Of a stretch of 30,457 bases of DNA, positions 14,581 through 21,343 are shown piece by piece; position 1 is the first letter of the stretch; each line of letters begins with the position of its first letter. The notes under the pieces are model-generated. The model made no database searches. It was not told the origin of the DNA and worked only from the letters and a program-made list of their open reading frames with translations. Origin of the DNA: an uncultured Clostridia bacterium (GTDB lineage: Bacteria > Bacillota > Clostridia > Oscillospirales > Acutalibacteraceae); assembly GCA_937901145.1 (NCBI GenBank), contig CALCHE010000099.1, positions 1 through 30,457 of the forward strand, written 5' to 3'. The translations under genes were made by a program, and so were the position numbers.

Positions 14581-15438
14581 ATGAAAAATAAAAGCAAATC
14601 GGTAAAAAAAGCTCTTATTATTTTGGCAGTAATCATAATTTCTCTCATTCTCATAATCGTGCCCTGCAAGGTGGCAACTACGGTGAGTGACGGACTTTCT
14701 GTTTCGGCTCATACCTCCGTCAGGCCTTTACTTGTGGCACACAGGGGCTTTTCCTCTATCCGCCCTGAAAACACCTGCAGTGCATTTGATGCTGCAGTCG
14801 AGGCAGGCTTTGACGGCTATGAGTTCGACCTTCATACCACCAAGGACGGAGAATGGGTGGTAATTCACGATGACACTGTAGATAAAATGACTGACGGTAC
14901 GGGTAATGTGGAGGACTTCACATTTGAAGAAATCCGCAGGCTTACCATTGATGCAGGTAATGGAAAAAAGTATCTTGAAAACCCGGCGGAAAGACCGACT
15001 GTTCCCTCTTTGCAGGAGGCACTGTATTATGCCGAAGAATATGACATTATTCCTGTTATAGAAATCAAAAGGTGCGATATGAAGTATCTGCCTGACCTGA
15101 AAGCTTATCTTGACGGAAAGAGTCTTTCGGAAAAGGCGGTGATTATCTCTTTTACCGGGGAATATCTCGAGGCTTACAGAGAGCTCGATAAGGATGTGCA
15201 GATGTATCTTCTTTCCAATGAATTCACGAAAGAGGATGTGGATCGGTGTGTAGAAAACAACTTCGGCATAAACTTTAACCACAAGCTTCTTTACAAAAAC
15301 GTCGGAGCGGTTCTTTATGCTGAAAAGCAGGGTGTAAAGCTGGCCGCCTGGACTGTGGATAACACCGTATACAAGGATGTTATGGTTCTTTTCGGAGTGG
15401 ACGTTATTACTACAAATAAAATTAAACCCGTCAAATAA
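14581..15438 (+). CDS. Membrane-anchored glycerophosphodiester phosphodiesterase
   Basis: 285 residues. A Lys-rich N-terminus and a single hydrophobic helix (about 11-28) anchor it, leaving the catalytic domain outside. The GDPD domain covers 48-285: VAHRGFSSIRPENT with His54, Arg55 and Glu64; YEFDLHTTKDG with metal ligands Glu81 and Asp83; and VVIHDDTVDKMTDGTG with the second catalytic His97. VIEIK and WTVD late in the chain are typical. The family hydrolyses glycerophosphodiesters to glycerol-3-phosphate and an alcohol, and some members act on teichoic acid or lipid headgroups. Length and motifs are complete. Strong upstream promoter and RBS; the downstream metallochaperone gene has its own weak promoter. 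Confidence 0.93.
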   Translation: MKNKSKSVKKALIILAVIIISLILIIVPCKVATTVSDGLSVSAHTSVRPLLVAHRGFSSIRPENTCSAFDAAVEAGFDGYEFDLHTTKDGEWVVIHDDTVDKMTDGTGNVEDFTFEEIRRLTIDAGNGKKYLENPAERPTVPSLQEALYYAEEYDIIPVIEIKRCDMKYLPDLKAYLDGKSLSEKAVIISFTGEYLEAYRELDKDVQMYLLSNEFTKEDVDRCVENNFGINFNHKLLYKNVGAVLYAEKQGVKLAAWTVDNTVYKDVMVLFGVDVITTNKIKPVK

Positions 15439-15452
15439 AATTTCAAATAATA

Positions 15453-15481
15453 TTGCTTTTTTCTTCGGAAAGTAGTATTCT
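15453..15481 (+). promoter_or_regulatory. Possible promoter of the HMA/GPH gene pair
   Basis: TTGCTT, 17-bp spacer, TATTCT, placing a start about 35 bases before the HMA gene. Both hexamers are imperfect. No copper-operator palindrome was recognised nearby. Confidence 0.5.
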
Positions 15482-15521
15482 GTTATGTGAATAAAAATAC
15501 ATTATGAAAAGGAGTGCAGAA

Positions 15522-15752
15522 ATGAAAAAGATAATTGATGTTACAGGTATGCACTGCGGTAACTGTGCCAAGGCAGTGGAAAAGGCTCTCTCTGAAATCG
15601 ATGGCATTTCAAAGGTGAAGGCTGACCACGAAAAAAATCTGGTTACAGCATCCATGAAAAAGGATGTGGACGATAAGCTCATTATCGAGGCTATCGAAAA
15701 AGCAGGCTTCACCCCCGGCGAAATCACCATTAAAGAAGGACTTTTTTCATAA
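15522..15752 (+). CDS. Heavy-metal-associated (HMA, CopZ-like) domain protein
   Basis: 76 residues from the ATG at 15522, 7 bases after AAAGGAG; an in-frame ATG at 15504 overlaps the ribosome binding site and is rejected. The whole protein is one HMA domain: the metal-binding loop GMHCGNC (Cys12, Cys15), an amphipathic helix AKAVEKALSEI, and the typical end IIEAIEKAGFTP. Such proteins carry Cu(I) or similar soft metals to P-type ATPases or act as stand-alone chaperones. No ATPase is nearby. Instead a sugar symporter gene follows after 23 bases, probably in the same transcript, which gives no clue to function. Confidence 0.9.
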   Translation: MKKIIDVTGMHCGNCAKAVEKALSEIDGISKVKADHEKNLVTASMKKDVDDKLIIEAIEKAGFTPGEITIKEGLFS

Positions 15753-15775
15753 AATAAAGTAAAAGGAGTATTACA

Positions 15776-17263
15776 ATGGCTAAAGAAAAAGTAAAAAAAG
15801 AAAAGCCTGTCAATGATCATCCTAACAAAATAGGTATCAAGGAAGCAGCAGGCTACACTATTGCCGAAGCAGGTAATATGTTTAACCTTACATATATTTC
15901 CTCTTTCCTCAAGGTTTTTCTTACTGACGTTATCGGTATTTCTGCAGGTAAAGCAGGTACGATGTTTATGGTAACCCGTATCTGGGACTGCATCAATGAC
16001 CCCATTTGGGGCGCTATGGTAGCTAAAAGAGCACCGAGTATTAACGGTAAGTTCCGTCCCTATCTCAAATGGGTAGCATTTCCTCTTGCTCTTTCTACTC
16101 TTCTGTGTTTCGCACCGTACCATAAGCTTGGTGTGGATGAGAGTGTCCTCCTTCTTCTTGCTTATGTCACATATATTTTCTACGGTATGATGTATACCGG
16201 TATGAATATTCCCTTCGGTTCTTTGGCTTCGGTTATTACTGATGACCCTGCAGGCAGAAGCCTTCTTTCTACCTTCCGCAGTATCGGTTCAGGTATCGGT
16301 GGTGCCGTAGTTCTTTTTGTGGCACCTATGTTCATTTACAATAACATTGAGGTGAACGGCAAACAGGTTCAGCAGGCTGACGGAAATAAAATGTTCATTT
16401 TCGGTGTAGCCATGGCTGTGCTGTCTCTTGTTTTCTATCTCTGGGGCTACAAATCCACCAAAGAAAGAGTTCCTTCAGAAGCAGAGCCTGAGATCGATTT
16501 TAAGGCTACATACCTCGGTCTTCTTAAATCAAGACCCTTTGTTACCGTTGCTTTAGCCGGTGTGCTTATCAGCGGTCAGCTTCAGTTCGGTTCATTCAAT
16601 GCATATCTTTACAAAAACTATTTTGAGAATACAAGTCTGAGTATGCTCGGTACGGTATGCACTTATCTTCCCACCGTTATCCTTCTTCCGTTTATCGGTA
16701 AGCTTTCAGCGAAATACGGTAAAAAAGAGCTCTGCGGTAAGGCTACCATTGTATCGGCTATTGCTTCTGTGGCTATCGCTGTCGTGGCTAACAATCAGTC
16801 TATTCTCAATATGCTCGACCCTGTAAACGGCAGACTTCCCGCATGGATTTATATGACAACTCTTTTTGTAATAGGTATGGGTTACACCTTCGTAAGCCTT
16901 ACCTGCTGGGCAGTTGTTATGGACGTTATCGACTATCAGGAATATGCTACCGGCATCAGAAACGAAAGTGCTGTTTATGCAGTTTACACCTTCTCACGTA
17001 AGTTCGGTCAGACCATTGCTGATACCCTCGGTCTCTACCTTCTTCAGTGGGCTAAGTATGATAAGGATGTAGCCGGTATCGGCTTCATAGAGGCTAACGG
17101 CACCAGTAAAAAAATCATGTTCATCTGCACCATTATTCCTGCTGTGGTTTACACAGGTGTATGGCTCCTTATGCGCTTCGGATATCCTCTTACCAAGGAA
17201 AGACTCGAGCCTATTTATGCTCACGTAAGAGCCAAGAGAGAAGAGGCAGCAAAGGAAGCGTAA
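15776..17263 (+). CDS. GPH-family (glycoside-pentoside-hexuronide) cation symporter
   Basis: 495 residues, the usual size for this MFS branch (MelB-like). About 12 hydrophobic helices are distributed along the chain. RIWDCINDPIWGAMV (about residues 68-82) is the family signature RxWDxxNDPxxG that forms the cation/sugar site, and GKFRPYLKW follows. The N-terminus is Lys-rich and cytoplasmic, and the C-terminus ends in a charged tail (KREEAAKEA). It should import a sugar or glycoside with H+ or Na+; the substrate cannot be told from sequence and no glycoside hydrolase lies next to it. Start ATG follows AAAGGAG. The next palindrome pair after repeats at 17363-17394 would terminate it. Confidence 0.92.
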   Translation: MAKEKVKKEKPVNDHPNKIGIKEAAGYTIAEAGNMFNLTYISSFLKVFLTDVIGISAGKAGTMFMVTRIWDCINDPIWGAMVAKRAPSINGKFRPYLKWVAFPLALSTLLCFAPYHKLGVDESVLLLLAYVTYIFYGMMYTGMNIPFGSLASVITDDPAGRSLLSTFRSIGSGIGGAVVLFVAPMFIYNNIEVNGKQVQQADGNKMFIFGVAMAVLSLVFYLWGYKSTKERVPSEAEPEIDFKATYLGLLKSRPFVTVALAGVLISGQLQFGSFNAYLYKNYFENTSLSMLGTVCTYLPTVILLPFIGKLSAKYGKKELCGKATIVSAIASVAIAVVANNQSILNMLDPVNGRLPAWIYMTTLFVIGMGYTFVSLTCWAVVMDVIDYQEYATGIRNESAVYAVYTFSRKFGQTIADTLGLYLLQWAKYDKDVAGIGFIEANGTSKKIMFICTIIPAVVYTGVWLLMRFGYPLTKERLEPIYAHVRAKREEAAKEA

Positions 17264-17265
17264 TT

Positions 17266-17340
17266 TGAATGCAGAATTCAGAACGCAGAACGCAGAATGG
17301 CGGGTGACGCTTCGTAAAAACGTTAGTGATGCACCGCCGA
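17266..17340 (+). repeat. Intergenic repeat following a stop codon
   Basis: Begins within a few bases of the GPH stop codon. It contains short imperfect tandem units of the form GCAGAA[TC] (17271-17300), then a hairpin-capable segment starting GGCGGGTG and ending CACCGCC (17300-17339). Similar TGCA/AGTTC-type units occur after malQ and at the end of the patatin gene. Confidence 0.6.
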
Positions 17341-17362
17341 ATTAACAAATCAGATAATGTAG

Positions 17363-17394
17363 GGCGGGATGACTCATCCCGCCTTGATTTTTTG
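17363..17394. terminator. Palindromic terminator between convergent genes
   Basis: Perfect 9-bp stem GGCGGGATG / CATCCCGCC with a 3-base loop, followed by TTGATTTTTTG on the plus strand. The stem resembles the GTAGGGGCGGAT-type palindromes at 20931-20954 and 21766-21786, so it may be a repeat copy serving as the terminator of the GPH symporter gene. Confidence 0.75.
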
Positions 17395-17395
17395 T

Positions 17396-17830
17396 TTATT
17401 TGCAGAGATTAATTACTGTTTTGCCTTTTTTCTCAGCGAGTGTTTTAAATTTATATGCTCCGCCATAATTTTTCCATACGTAGGTTACCACATAGTCTGC
17501 TTCTTTCAGCATCCATTTGTTGCGGTGGTCTGTGGCATATCTTTTTGGTACAGCTTCAAGCTCCTCATCGGGATAAAGGGTATGCTCCCAATCCTCATTT
17601 ACTTCTCCCTCGGGCAACTTGTGAAATACTACGGAATAATTTATATGCTTATACACAGTAGAAAAGAGCTTAAGCTCTGACAGTACCGGCGAATCAAAAT
17701 TTCCGTTATTGCCCACTAAAAACCATTCCACGCCTTTGCTTTCGATAAGGTCAATAAGCACCTGCTTTAATTCGTATCGGATGCTTTCCGGTGCGTCACG
17801 GTGCCCGAAAAATGTACAGATATTTTCCAT
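17396..17830 (-). CDS. SLOG-like (YpsA/DUF1273-type) hypothetical protein
   Basis: 144 residues from the ATG at 17830, which follows GGAGTG. A longer in-frame start at 17917 would lie upstream of the predicted transcription start and is rejected. The N-terminus NICTFFGHRDAPESI carries the Rossmann-like GHR motif of the SLOG/YpsA superfamily, whose members bind nucleotides or nucleotide-derived ligands. VEWFLVGNNGNFD and the C-terminal ADYVVTYVWKNYGGAYKF and KGKTVINL segments fit strands and the final loop of that fold. The biochemical role is unknown. A strong promoter is flanked by two matching 19-bp dyads, and an XRE regulator is encoded divergently, so the two genes probably form one regulatory unit. 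Confidence 0.75.
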   Translation of the reverse strand: MENICTFFGHRDAPESIRYELKQVLIDLIESKGVEWFLVGNNGNFDSPVLSELKLFSTVYKHINYSVVFHKLPEGEVNEDWEHTLYPDEELEAVPKRYATDHRNKWMLKEADYVVTYVWKNYGGAYKFKTLAEKKGKTVINLCK

Positions 17831-17858
17831 ATAATCACTCCATAAATGCGGAAATATA

Positions 17859-17877
17859 TGACATTCTGTAGATGTCA
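17859..17877. promoter_or_regulatory. Operator-like dyad 1 (downstream of the promoter start)
   Basis: TGACATTCTGTAGATGTCA, a dyad with TGACA/TGTCA half-sites separated by 9 bases. It lies in the 5' untranslated region of the SLOG-like gene. It matches dyad 2 read on the opposite strand at 16 of 19 positions, including both half-sites and the TTCTGT core. Confidence 0.65.
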
Positions 17878-17888
17878 TATCTGAGAGG

Positions 17889-17917
17889 ATTATAACATAT
17901 AATTCTTTTGTTGACAA
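17889..17917 (-). promoter_or_regulatory. Promoter of the SLOG-like gene
   Basis: Minus strand -35 TTGTCA (17917-17912), 17-bp spacer, -10 TATAAT (17894-17889) with extended TGT. The predicted start near 17882 lies between the two dyads. A facing plus-strand -35 (TTGACA, 17911-17916) overlaps it and could serve the XRE gene, with a weak AAGAAT -10 at 17934-17939. Confidence 0.85.
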
Positions 17918-17930
17918 GCACAGAATGTCA
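17912..17930. promoter_or_regulatory. Operator-like dyad 2 (over the -35)
   Basis: On the minus strand TGACATTCTGTGCTTGTCA; half-sites TGACA and TGTCA. It covers the -35 of the SLOG-like gene's promoter and the spacer of the possible XRE promoter, so a bound repressor would silence both. Confidence 0.65.
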
Positions 17931-17950
17931 AAAAAGAATGGGGTTAACGT

Positions 17951-18190
17951 ATGTTTATTAATAAGAGTGCAGACGGACTTAATAATGTTTGCGGTAAAAA
18001 TATCTCCCGACTCCGTATGAAAATGGGAATATCTCAGAGAGAGCTTGCGGATAAAATGCAGTTAGTTGAAATTGATATCGATAAAAATGCTATTCAGCGT
18101 ATTGAGTGCGGAAAGCGTTTTGTTACAGATATAGAGATTCTTGCCTTCGCAAAGGTTTTCAACATAACTCTTGATGAACTTTTATATTAA
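17951..18190 (+). CDS. XRE-family transcriptional regulator
   Basis: 79 residues. After a short N-terminal arm, residues 17-76 form a single helix-turn-helix domain: KNISRLRMKMGISQRELADKM holds the first helices and the GISQRELA turn typical of Cro/C1 proteins. NAIQRIECGKRFVTD is the recognition region, and LAFAKVFNITLDELLY the C-terminal helices. No ligand domain is present. It is divergent from the SLOG-like gene and likely binds the TGACA-N9-TGTCA dyads, repressing both genes; this is inferred from position. The ribosome binding site is weak (GGGG 7 bases before the ATG). Confidence 0.85.
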   Translation: MFINKSADGLNNVCGKNISRLRMKMGISQRELADKMQLVEIDIDKNAIQRIECGKRFVTDIEILAFAKVFNITLDELLY

Positions 18191-18196
18191 ATAATT

Positions 18197-18233
18197 AACC
18201 ACAGAGATTTCAGCTCTCTGTGGTTGTTTTTTC
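18197..18233 (+). terminator. Intrinsic terminator after the XRE gene
   Basis: AACCACAGAGA / TCTCTGTGGTT, a perfect 11-bp stem with a 7-base loop, then TGTTTTTTCG and a second T-run. The stem shares the CCACAGAGA core with the terminator at 12546-12584. Confidence 0.92.
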
Positions 18234-18263
18234 GTTTTTTTGGGGCTGAATATCGACGGGTTA

Positions 18264-19121
18264 TCAGTCGCTGCTTTGCACTTTGAATTCTGAGCTCTGC
18301 ACTATTTCCATACCCTTTTCATACCCCTGATAATACATTTTTAGCACTGCATCCGTATCCTTGGTGAGTGTCTTCATACCGAAGCAGTCCTCGGGCTCGA
18401 CGATAATTACTCTGCCTTCTTTTTCGAGTGCCTCGAGCTCCTTCAGGGATTCGGCATTTCGTCTGTGTAAGGTTTCCGCCTGATGCAGAACCTCGGGATA
18501 ACGCAGGTTAAACCGTCTTAAAAGGGGAAGATGCTCCATGGGTAAAAGGTAGTCCTTTCTCGGCTTTGTGAGCACCACTATAAGCTTGTCACAGCCGTCC
18601 TCGAAGGCTTTGCGGTAGGGGATAGGGTCAGCGATTCCTCCGTCATAGTAGTCCTTGCCGTCGATGGTTACGGGCTTGCAGACCAGAGGCAGACAGCAGG
18701 TAGCTTTGAGATAAACATAGTCATTTTTAGTGAACTGACTTTTGTCGATGTAACATGCCTGACCGTCCTCAGCACGGGTTATAACGAGCTTGAATTTAGT
18801 TTCTGAGGCGAGAGCTGTTTCGAAATCGAGAGGGTTTTCTCCGCCTTCGTTGCTTAAGGTCGAGTAAAGATAATCCAGGTTAAGGAAGGAACCTTTTTTA
18901 ATAAAGTTTTCTACTCCGAGAAGGTCTTTACGCATAAAATATTCGTGGTAAAAGGTAAGGGTTCTGCCTCTCTGTCGGGCAAGATAGGTTATAAGGTTTG
19001 CTGCACCTGCTGAGACACCGAGACAGTAATCGGCCTGAAAGCCTTCGTCTAAAAAAGCATCATAAATACCGCTGGAGAAAACACCTCTTATTCCTCCGCC
19101 TACATCAATAATGCCGAGCAT
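18264..19121 (-). CDS. Patatin-like phospholipase (RssA/YjjU type)
   Basis: 285 residues. The oxyanion-hole motif GGGIRG lies at residues 8-13, the nucleophile elbow GVSAG at 35-39 with Ser37, and the catalytic Asp160 in DGG. These make a complete Ser-Asp dyad for hydrolysis of phospholipid or acyl esters. No signal peptide or membrane segment; probably cytoplasmic. The rest, including KATCCLPLVCKPV and DPIPYRKAFEDGCDKLIVVLT, matches bacterial patatins of this length. The last about 12 residues (VQSSEFKVQSSD) are encoded by an intergenic-type repeat that has taken over the 3' end, so the natural terminus was probably shorter or different. A consensus promoter lies upstream; malQ is divergent. 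Confidence 0.92.
   Translation of the reverse strand: MLGIIDVGGGIRGVFSSGIYDAFLDEGFQADYCLGVSAGAANLITYLARQRGRTLTFYHEYFMRKDLLGVENFIKKGSFLNLDYLYSTLSNEGGENPLDFETALASETKFKLVITRAEDGQACYIDKSQFTKNDYVYLKATCCLPLVCKPVTIDGKDYYDGGIADPIPYRKAFEDGCDKLIVVLTKPRKDYLLPMEHLPLLRRFNLRYPEVLHQAETLHRRNAESLKELEALEKEGRVIIVEPEDCFGMKTLTKDTDAVLKMYYQGYEKGMEIVQSSEFKVQSSD
18266..18306 (-). repeat. Repeat forming the 3' end of the patatin gene
   Basis: On the minus strand the gene ends with units GTGCAGAGCTCAGAATTC and AAAGTGCAAAGCAGCG. These resemble the post-stop repeats after the GPH gene (17268-17300) and malQ (20791-20824). The repeat is read in frame and supplies the stop codon. Confidence 0.55.
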
Positions 19122-19154
19122 TTTTCTTACCTTCTTTCATAAAGCTTTTAAGTA

Positions 19155-19183
19155 ATTATAGATTTTTCTTGCTGTATTGTCAA
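19155..19183 (-). promoter_or_regulatory. Promoter of the patatin gene
   Basis: Minus strand TTGACA (19183-19178), 17-bp spacer, TATAAT (19160-19155): full consensus. Start expected near 19148, about 27 bases before the ATG. Confidence 0.9.
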
Positions 19184-19202
19184 TATTTTTTAGTATTGAC
19201 AA
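19177..19202. promoter_or_regulatory. Inverted repeat in the patatin/malQ intergenic region
   Basis: TTGTCAATA and TATTGACAA form a perfect 9-bp inverted repeat around 8 bases. One arm includes the patatin -35; the other presents TTGACA on the plus strand without a matching -10. It may be an operator shared by the divergent genes. Confidence 0.5.
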
Positions 19203-19222
19203 AACTTTAACGCTTTAGCATC

Positions 19223-19251
19223 TTGAAAAATAAACAGAATAATTGTATAAT
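19223..19251 (+). promoter_or_regulatory. Promoter of malQ
   Basis: TTGAAA, 17-bp spacer, TATAAT. The start falls near 19258, about 27 bases before the malQ ATG at 19285. Confidence 0.88.
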
Positions 19252-19284
19252 ATTATATTATTGCAACTTTATGGAGAGAAAAAT

Positions 19285-20790
19285 ATGACTAAACAAAGAC
19301 GCGCAGGCGTTCTTATGCACATAAGCTCCGTGCCCGGTAAATACGGTATCGGTGTTATGGGCAGGGATGCCGTCGATTTTATAAACAGATTAGACAGGGG
19401 AGGCTTCCGCCTGTGGCAGGTGCTCCCGCTTAACCCCGTCGATCACACGGGCTCACCCTACTGCTCCTGCAGTGCCTTCGCGGGGAATATCAGCCTTATC
19501 GATCCCGAGTGGCTTTATGAAAGAAAGCTTATCGGTGAGGCTACCCTCAGAGAAAATGAATATAGCGGAACGGTCTACACTGCCGATTACGCCTTCGCTT
19601 ATGAAAAGAGAATGAAGACACTCCGCGAGGCTTACTCGAATATTACCGAAGAGGACAGAGCGGTGGTTGAGCTTTTCGCTGAGCAGAATGTATGGGCAGA
19701 GGACTATGCCTACTATATGGCACTGAAAAGCTTCCACGGCGAAAAGCCCTGGTGGGAGTGGGAGGATAAATACGCCCGCTATGAAAAGGCGCAGAAGGAA
19801 AAAGAGAATTTCAGCGATGAGATAGATTTTTATCTTTTTAGCCAGTATGTTTTCTTCGCTCAGTGGAGAACTCTTAAAGAATGTGCCAACAGTAAAAACA
19901 TAGGTGTTTTGGGTGATATGCCCATTTATGTCAGCCGTGACAGTGCTGATGTATGGAGCGAGAGAGGTCTTTTCGAAATCAATGAAAAGAGTCTTGCCCC
20001 CACAGAGGTTTCAGGTGTACCGCCTGACTACTTCTCCGAGGAAGGACAGCTCTGGGGAAATCCGCTCTATAACTGGAAAAAGATGGAAAAGGAAAGCTTT
20101 GCCTGGTGGATAAAGAGACTTTCCGCTGCGCTCAAGCTTTATGACAGAGTTAGAATAGACCATTTCAGAGCCTTCGCATCCTACTGGGCCGTTCCCGCTG
20201 AAAGCAAGACAGCAAAAACAGGTAAGTGGATTGACGGACCGGGAATGAAGCTCTTTGATGAGGTGAAAAAACAGCTTCCCGATGCGGATATTATCGCAGA
20301 GGATCTGGGCACCTTCGGTGAGGATGTGGTAAAGCTTTTAGAGGATACACAGTTCCCGGGTATGAGAGTAATTCAGTTCGGCTTCGATCCCTGCGGTGAC
20401 AGCACACATCTCCCTCATAACTATTCGAAAAACTCAGTAGCCTATGTGGGCACCCACGATAATAATACTATTTTGGGCTGGCTGTGGGAAGCTAAAGAGG
20501 ATGAAAGAAAATATGCGCTTCGCTACTGCTGCTACGGCGGTAATAACTGGGGCGAAGGAGGAGCATACAGCGGTTCCTGCCGTGCAGTCATCGAAACGGT
20601 GTGGAGAAGCAGTGCAGATACAGCCATAGTAGCTGTTCAGGATATGTGCGGCTTCGGTGCAGATGCGAGAATGAATACTCCCGGCACCAGCGAAAAGAAC
20701 TGGAAAATCCGTTTCAGCACCGATGCTCTCGATAAAATAGACTATGACTATTACAGAGAGATAAATTCGGTTTACAGAAGATATTATTAA
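19285..20790 (+). CDS. malQ: 4-alpha-glucanotransferase (amylomaltase)
   Basis: 501 residues from the ATG at 19285, preceded by GGAGAG; an earlier in-frame TTG overlaps the promoter and is rejected. GH77 enzyme transferring alpha-1,4-glucan segments between maltodextrins, in the cytoplasm. The N-terminus RRAGVLMHISSVPGKYGIG and WQVLPLNP are GH77 hallmarks. Catalytic residues are Asp292 in RIDHFRAF, acid/base Glu339 in IIAEDLG, and Asp392 in GTHDNNT. It ends with MNTPGT and W.IRF motifs usual for the family. Length is the bacterial norm. Alone with its own promoter; no glycogen or maltose genes adjoin it. Confidence 0.96.
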   Translation: MTKQRRAGVLMHISSVPGKYGIGVMGRDAVDFINRLDRGGFRLWQVLPLNPVDHTGSPYCSCSAFAGNISLIDPEWLYERKLIGEATLRENEYSGTVYTADYAFAYEKRMKTLREAYSNITEEDRAVVELFAEQNVWAEDYAYYMALKSFHGEKPWWEWEDKYARYEKAQKEKENFSDEIDFYLFSQYVFFAQWRTLKECANSKNIGVLGDMPIYVSRDSADVWSERGLFEINEKSLAPTEVSGVPPDYFSEEGQLWGNPLYNWKKMEKESFAWWIKRLSAALKLYDRVRIDHFRAFASYWAVPAESKTAKTGKWIDGPGMKLFDEVKKQLPDADIIAEDLGTFGEDVVKLLEDTQFPGMRVIQFGFDPCGDSTHLPHNYSKNSVAYVGTHDNNTILGWLWEAKEDERKYALRYCCYGGNNWGEGGAYSGSCRAVIETVWRSSADTAIVAVQDMCGFGADARMNTPGTSEKNWKIRFSTDALDKIDYDYYREINSVYRRYY

Positions 20791-20824
20791 GTGCAAAGTT
20801 CAAAGGACAAAATGCAAAGTTGCG
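20791..20824 (+). repeat. Post-stop repeat after malQ
   Basis: Starts directly after the stop codon with repeated TGCAAAGTT-type units (20791-20802 and 20811-20822). Related to the sequences after the GPH gene and at the patatin end. The rest of the 20825-20880 gap holds ACACCGCC-containing sequence but no gene or terminator I can support. Confidence 0.5.
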
Positions 20825-20880
20825 TATGAGATTTCGGTAATGATAAAGTAACACACCGCCAGGCTTACAGGGGTGATTAT

Positions 20881-20954
20881 GTAGGGGCGACCATTGGTCG
20901 TCCGTGAAATCTCTGCAAGCTTATTTAAAACCGTAGGGGCGGATATTATCCGCC
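20881..20954 (+). repeat. Bipartite palindromic repeat, copy 1
   Basis: Two palindromes joined by a spacer. First: GGGCGACC-ATT-GGTCGTCC (20885-20903). Then GTGAAA..GCAAGCTTATTT..CCGTAGG, and second: GGCGGATATTATCCGCC (20938-20954). Copy 2 at 21716-21786 repeats both palindromes and the spacer with few changes in the same orientation. The two flank a pair of small genes. Confidence 0.8.
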
Positions 20955-20992
20955 TGTAGCTACTTAGATTAATAATATTTACGGAGTATATA

Positions 20993-21322
20993 ATGGAAAG
21001 TTATATAGGAATATTTATGATGCTTTTTATCCTGTTCATTATTTACCGACAGGAAAAACAGCAGATAATTAAAAGAATAATCAATAAAAAGAAAGGTACG
21101 GGAAAACAGATGTTTAAATTAGCAGAAAATTTTGTGGGCAAAAGATGTATCTTTTACACCTTCAATAATCAGATTGTAGGTACGGTTAAGGAAATCGGTG
21201 AAAACGGTATACTTATCGAAGAAAAAGATAATTTGCAGATAATCAATCCCGATTATATTGTAAGAATAAGAGAATACCCGAAAAATAAAAAGGGCAAGGA
21301 TAAAAGTGTAATTGTAGATTGA
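20993..21322 (+). CDS. Hypothetical small membrane-anchored protein with an Sm-like-looking C-terminus
   Basis: 109 residues; family not recognised. One N-terminal hydrophobic helix (about 4-18, IGIFMMLFILFIIY) is followed by a very basic linker (KQQIIKRIINKKKGTGK). The remaining part, residues 45-93, reads as a small beta-rich domain (VGKRCIFYTFNNQIVGTVKEIGENGILIE..IINPDYIVRI) reminiscent of Sm/Hfq- or YlxR-like barrels: inference from pattern only. The ribosome binding site CGGAG precedes the ATG by 7 bases. It is followed after 21 bases by the NTF2-like gene, and the pair is bracketed by two copies of a palindromic repeat. Confidence 0.75.
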   Translation: MESYIGIFMMLFILFIIYRQEKQQIIKRIINKKKGTGKQMFKLAENFVGKRCIFYTFNNQIVGTVKEIGENGILIEEKDNLQIINPDYIVRIREYPKNKKGKDKSVIVD

Positions 21323-21343
21323 TAACGGAATCGGTATAAGAAA

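Noticed and set aside
15443..16123. A 226-codon minus-strand open frame
   Set aside because: Shadow of the HMA and GPH genes on the plus strand; no ribosome binding site and no family resemblance.
17266..17394. CRISPR-like short repeats
   Set aside because: The GCAGAA-type units are short, adjacent and irregular, with no unique spacers or cas genes.
20791..20990. Insertion sequence remnant
   Set aside because: Palindromic repeats are present, but there is no transposase fragment or clear target duplication.
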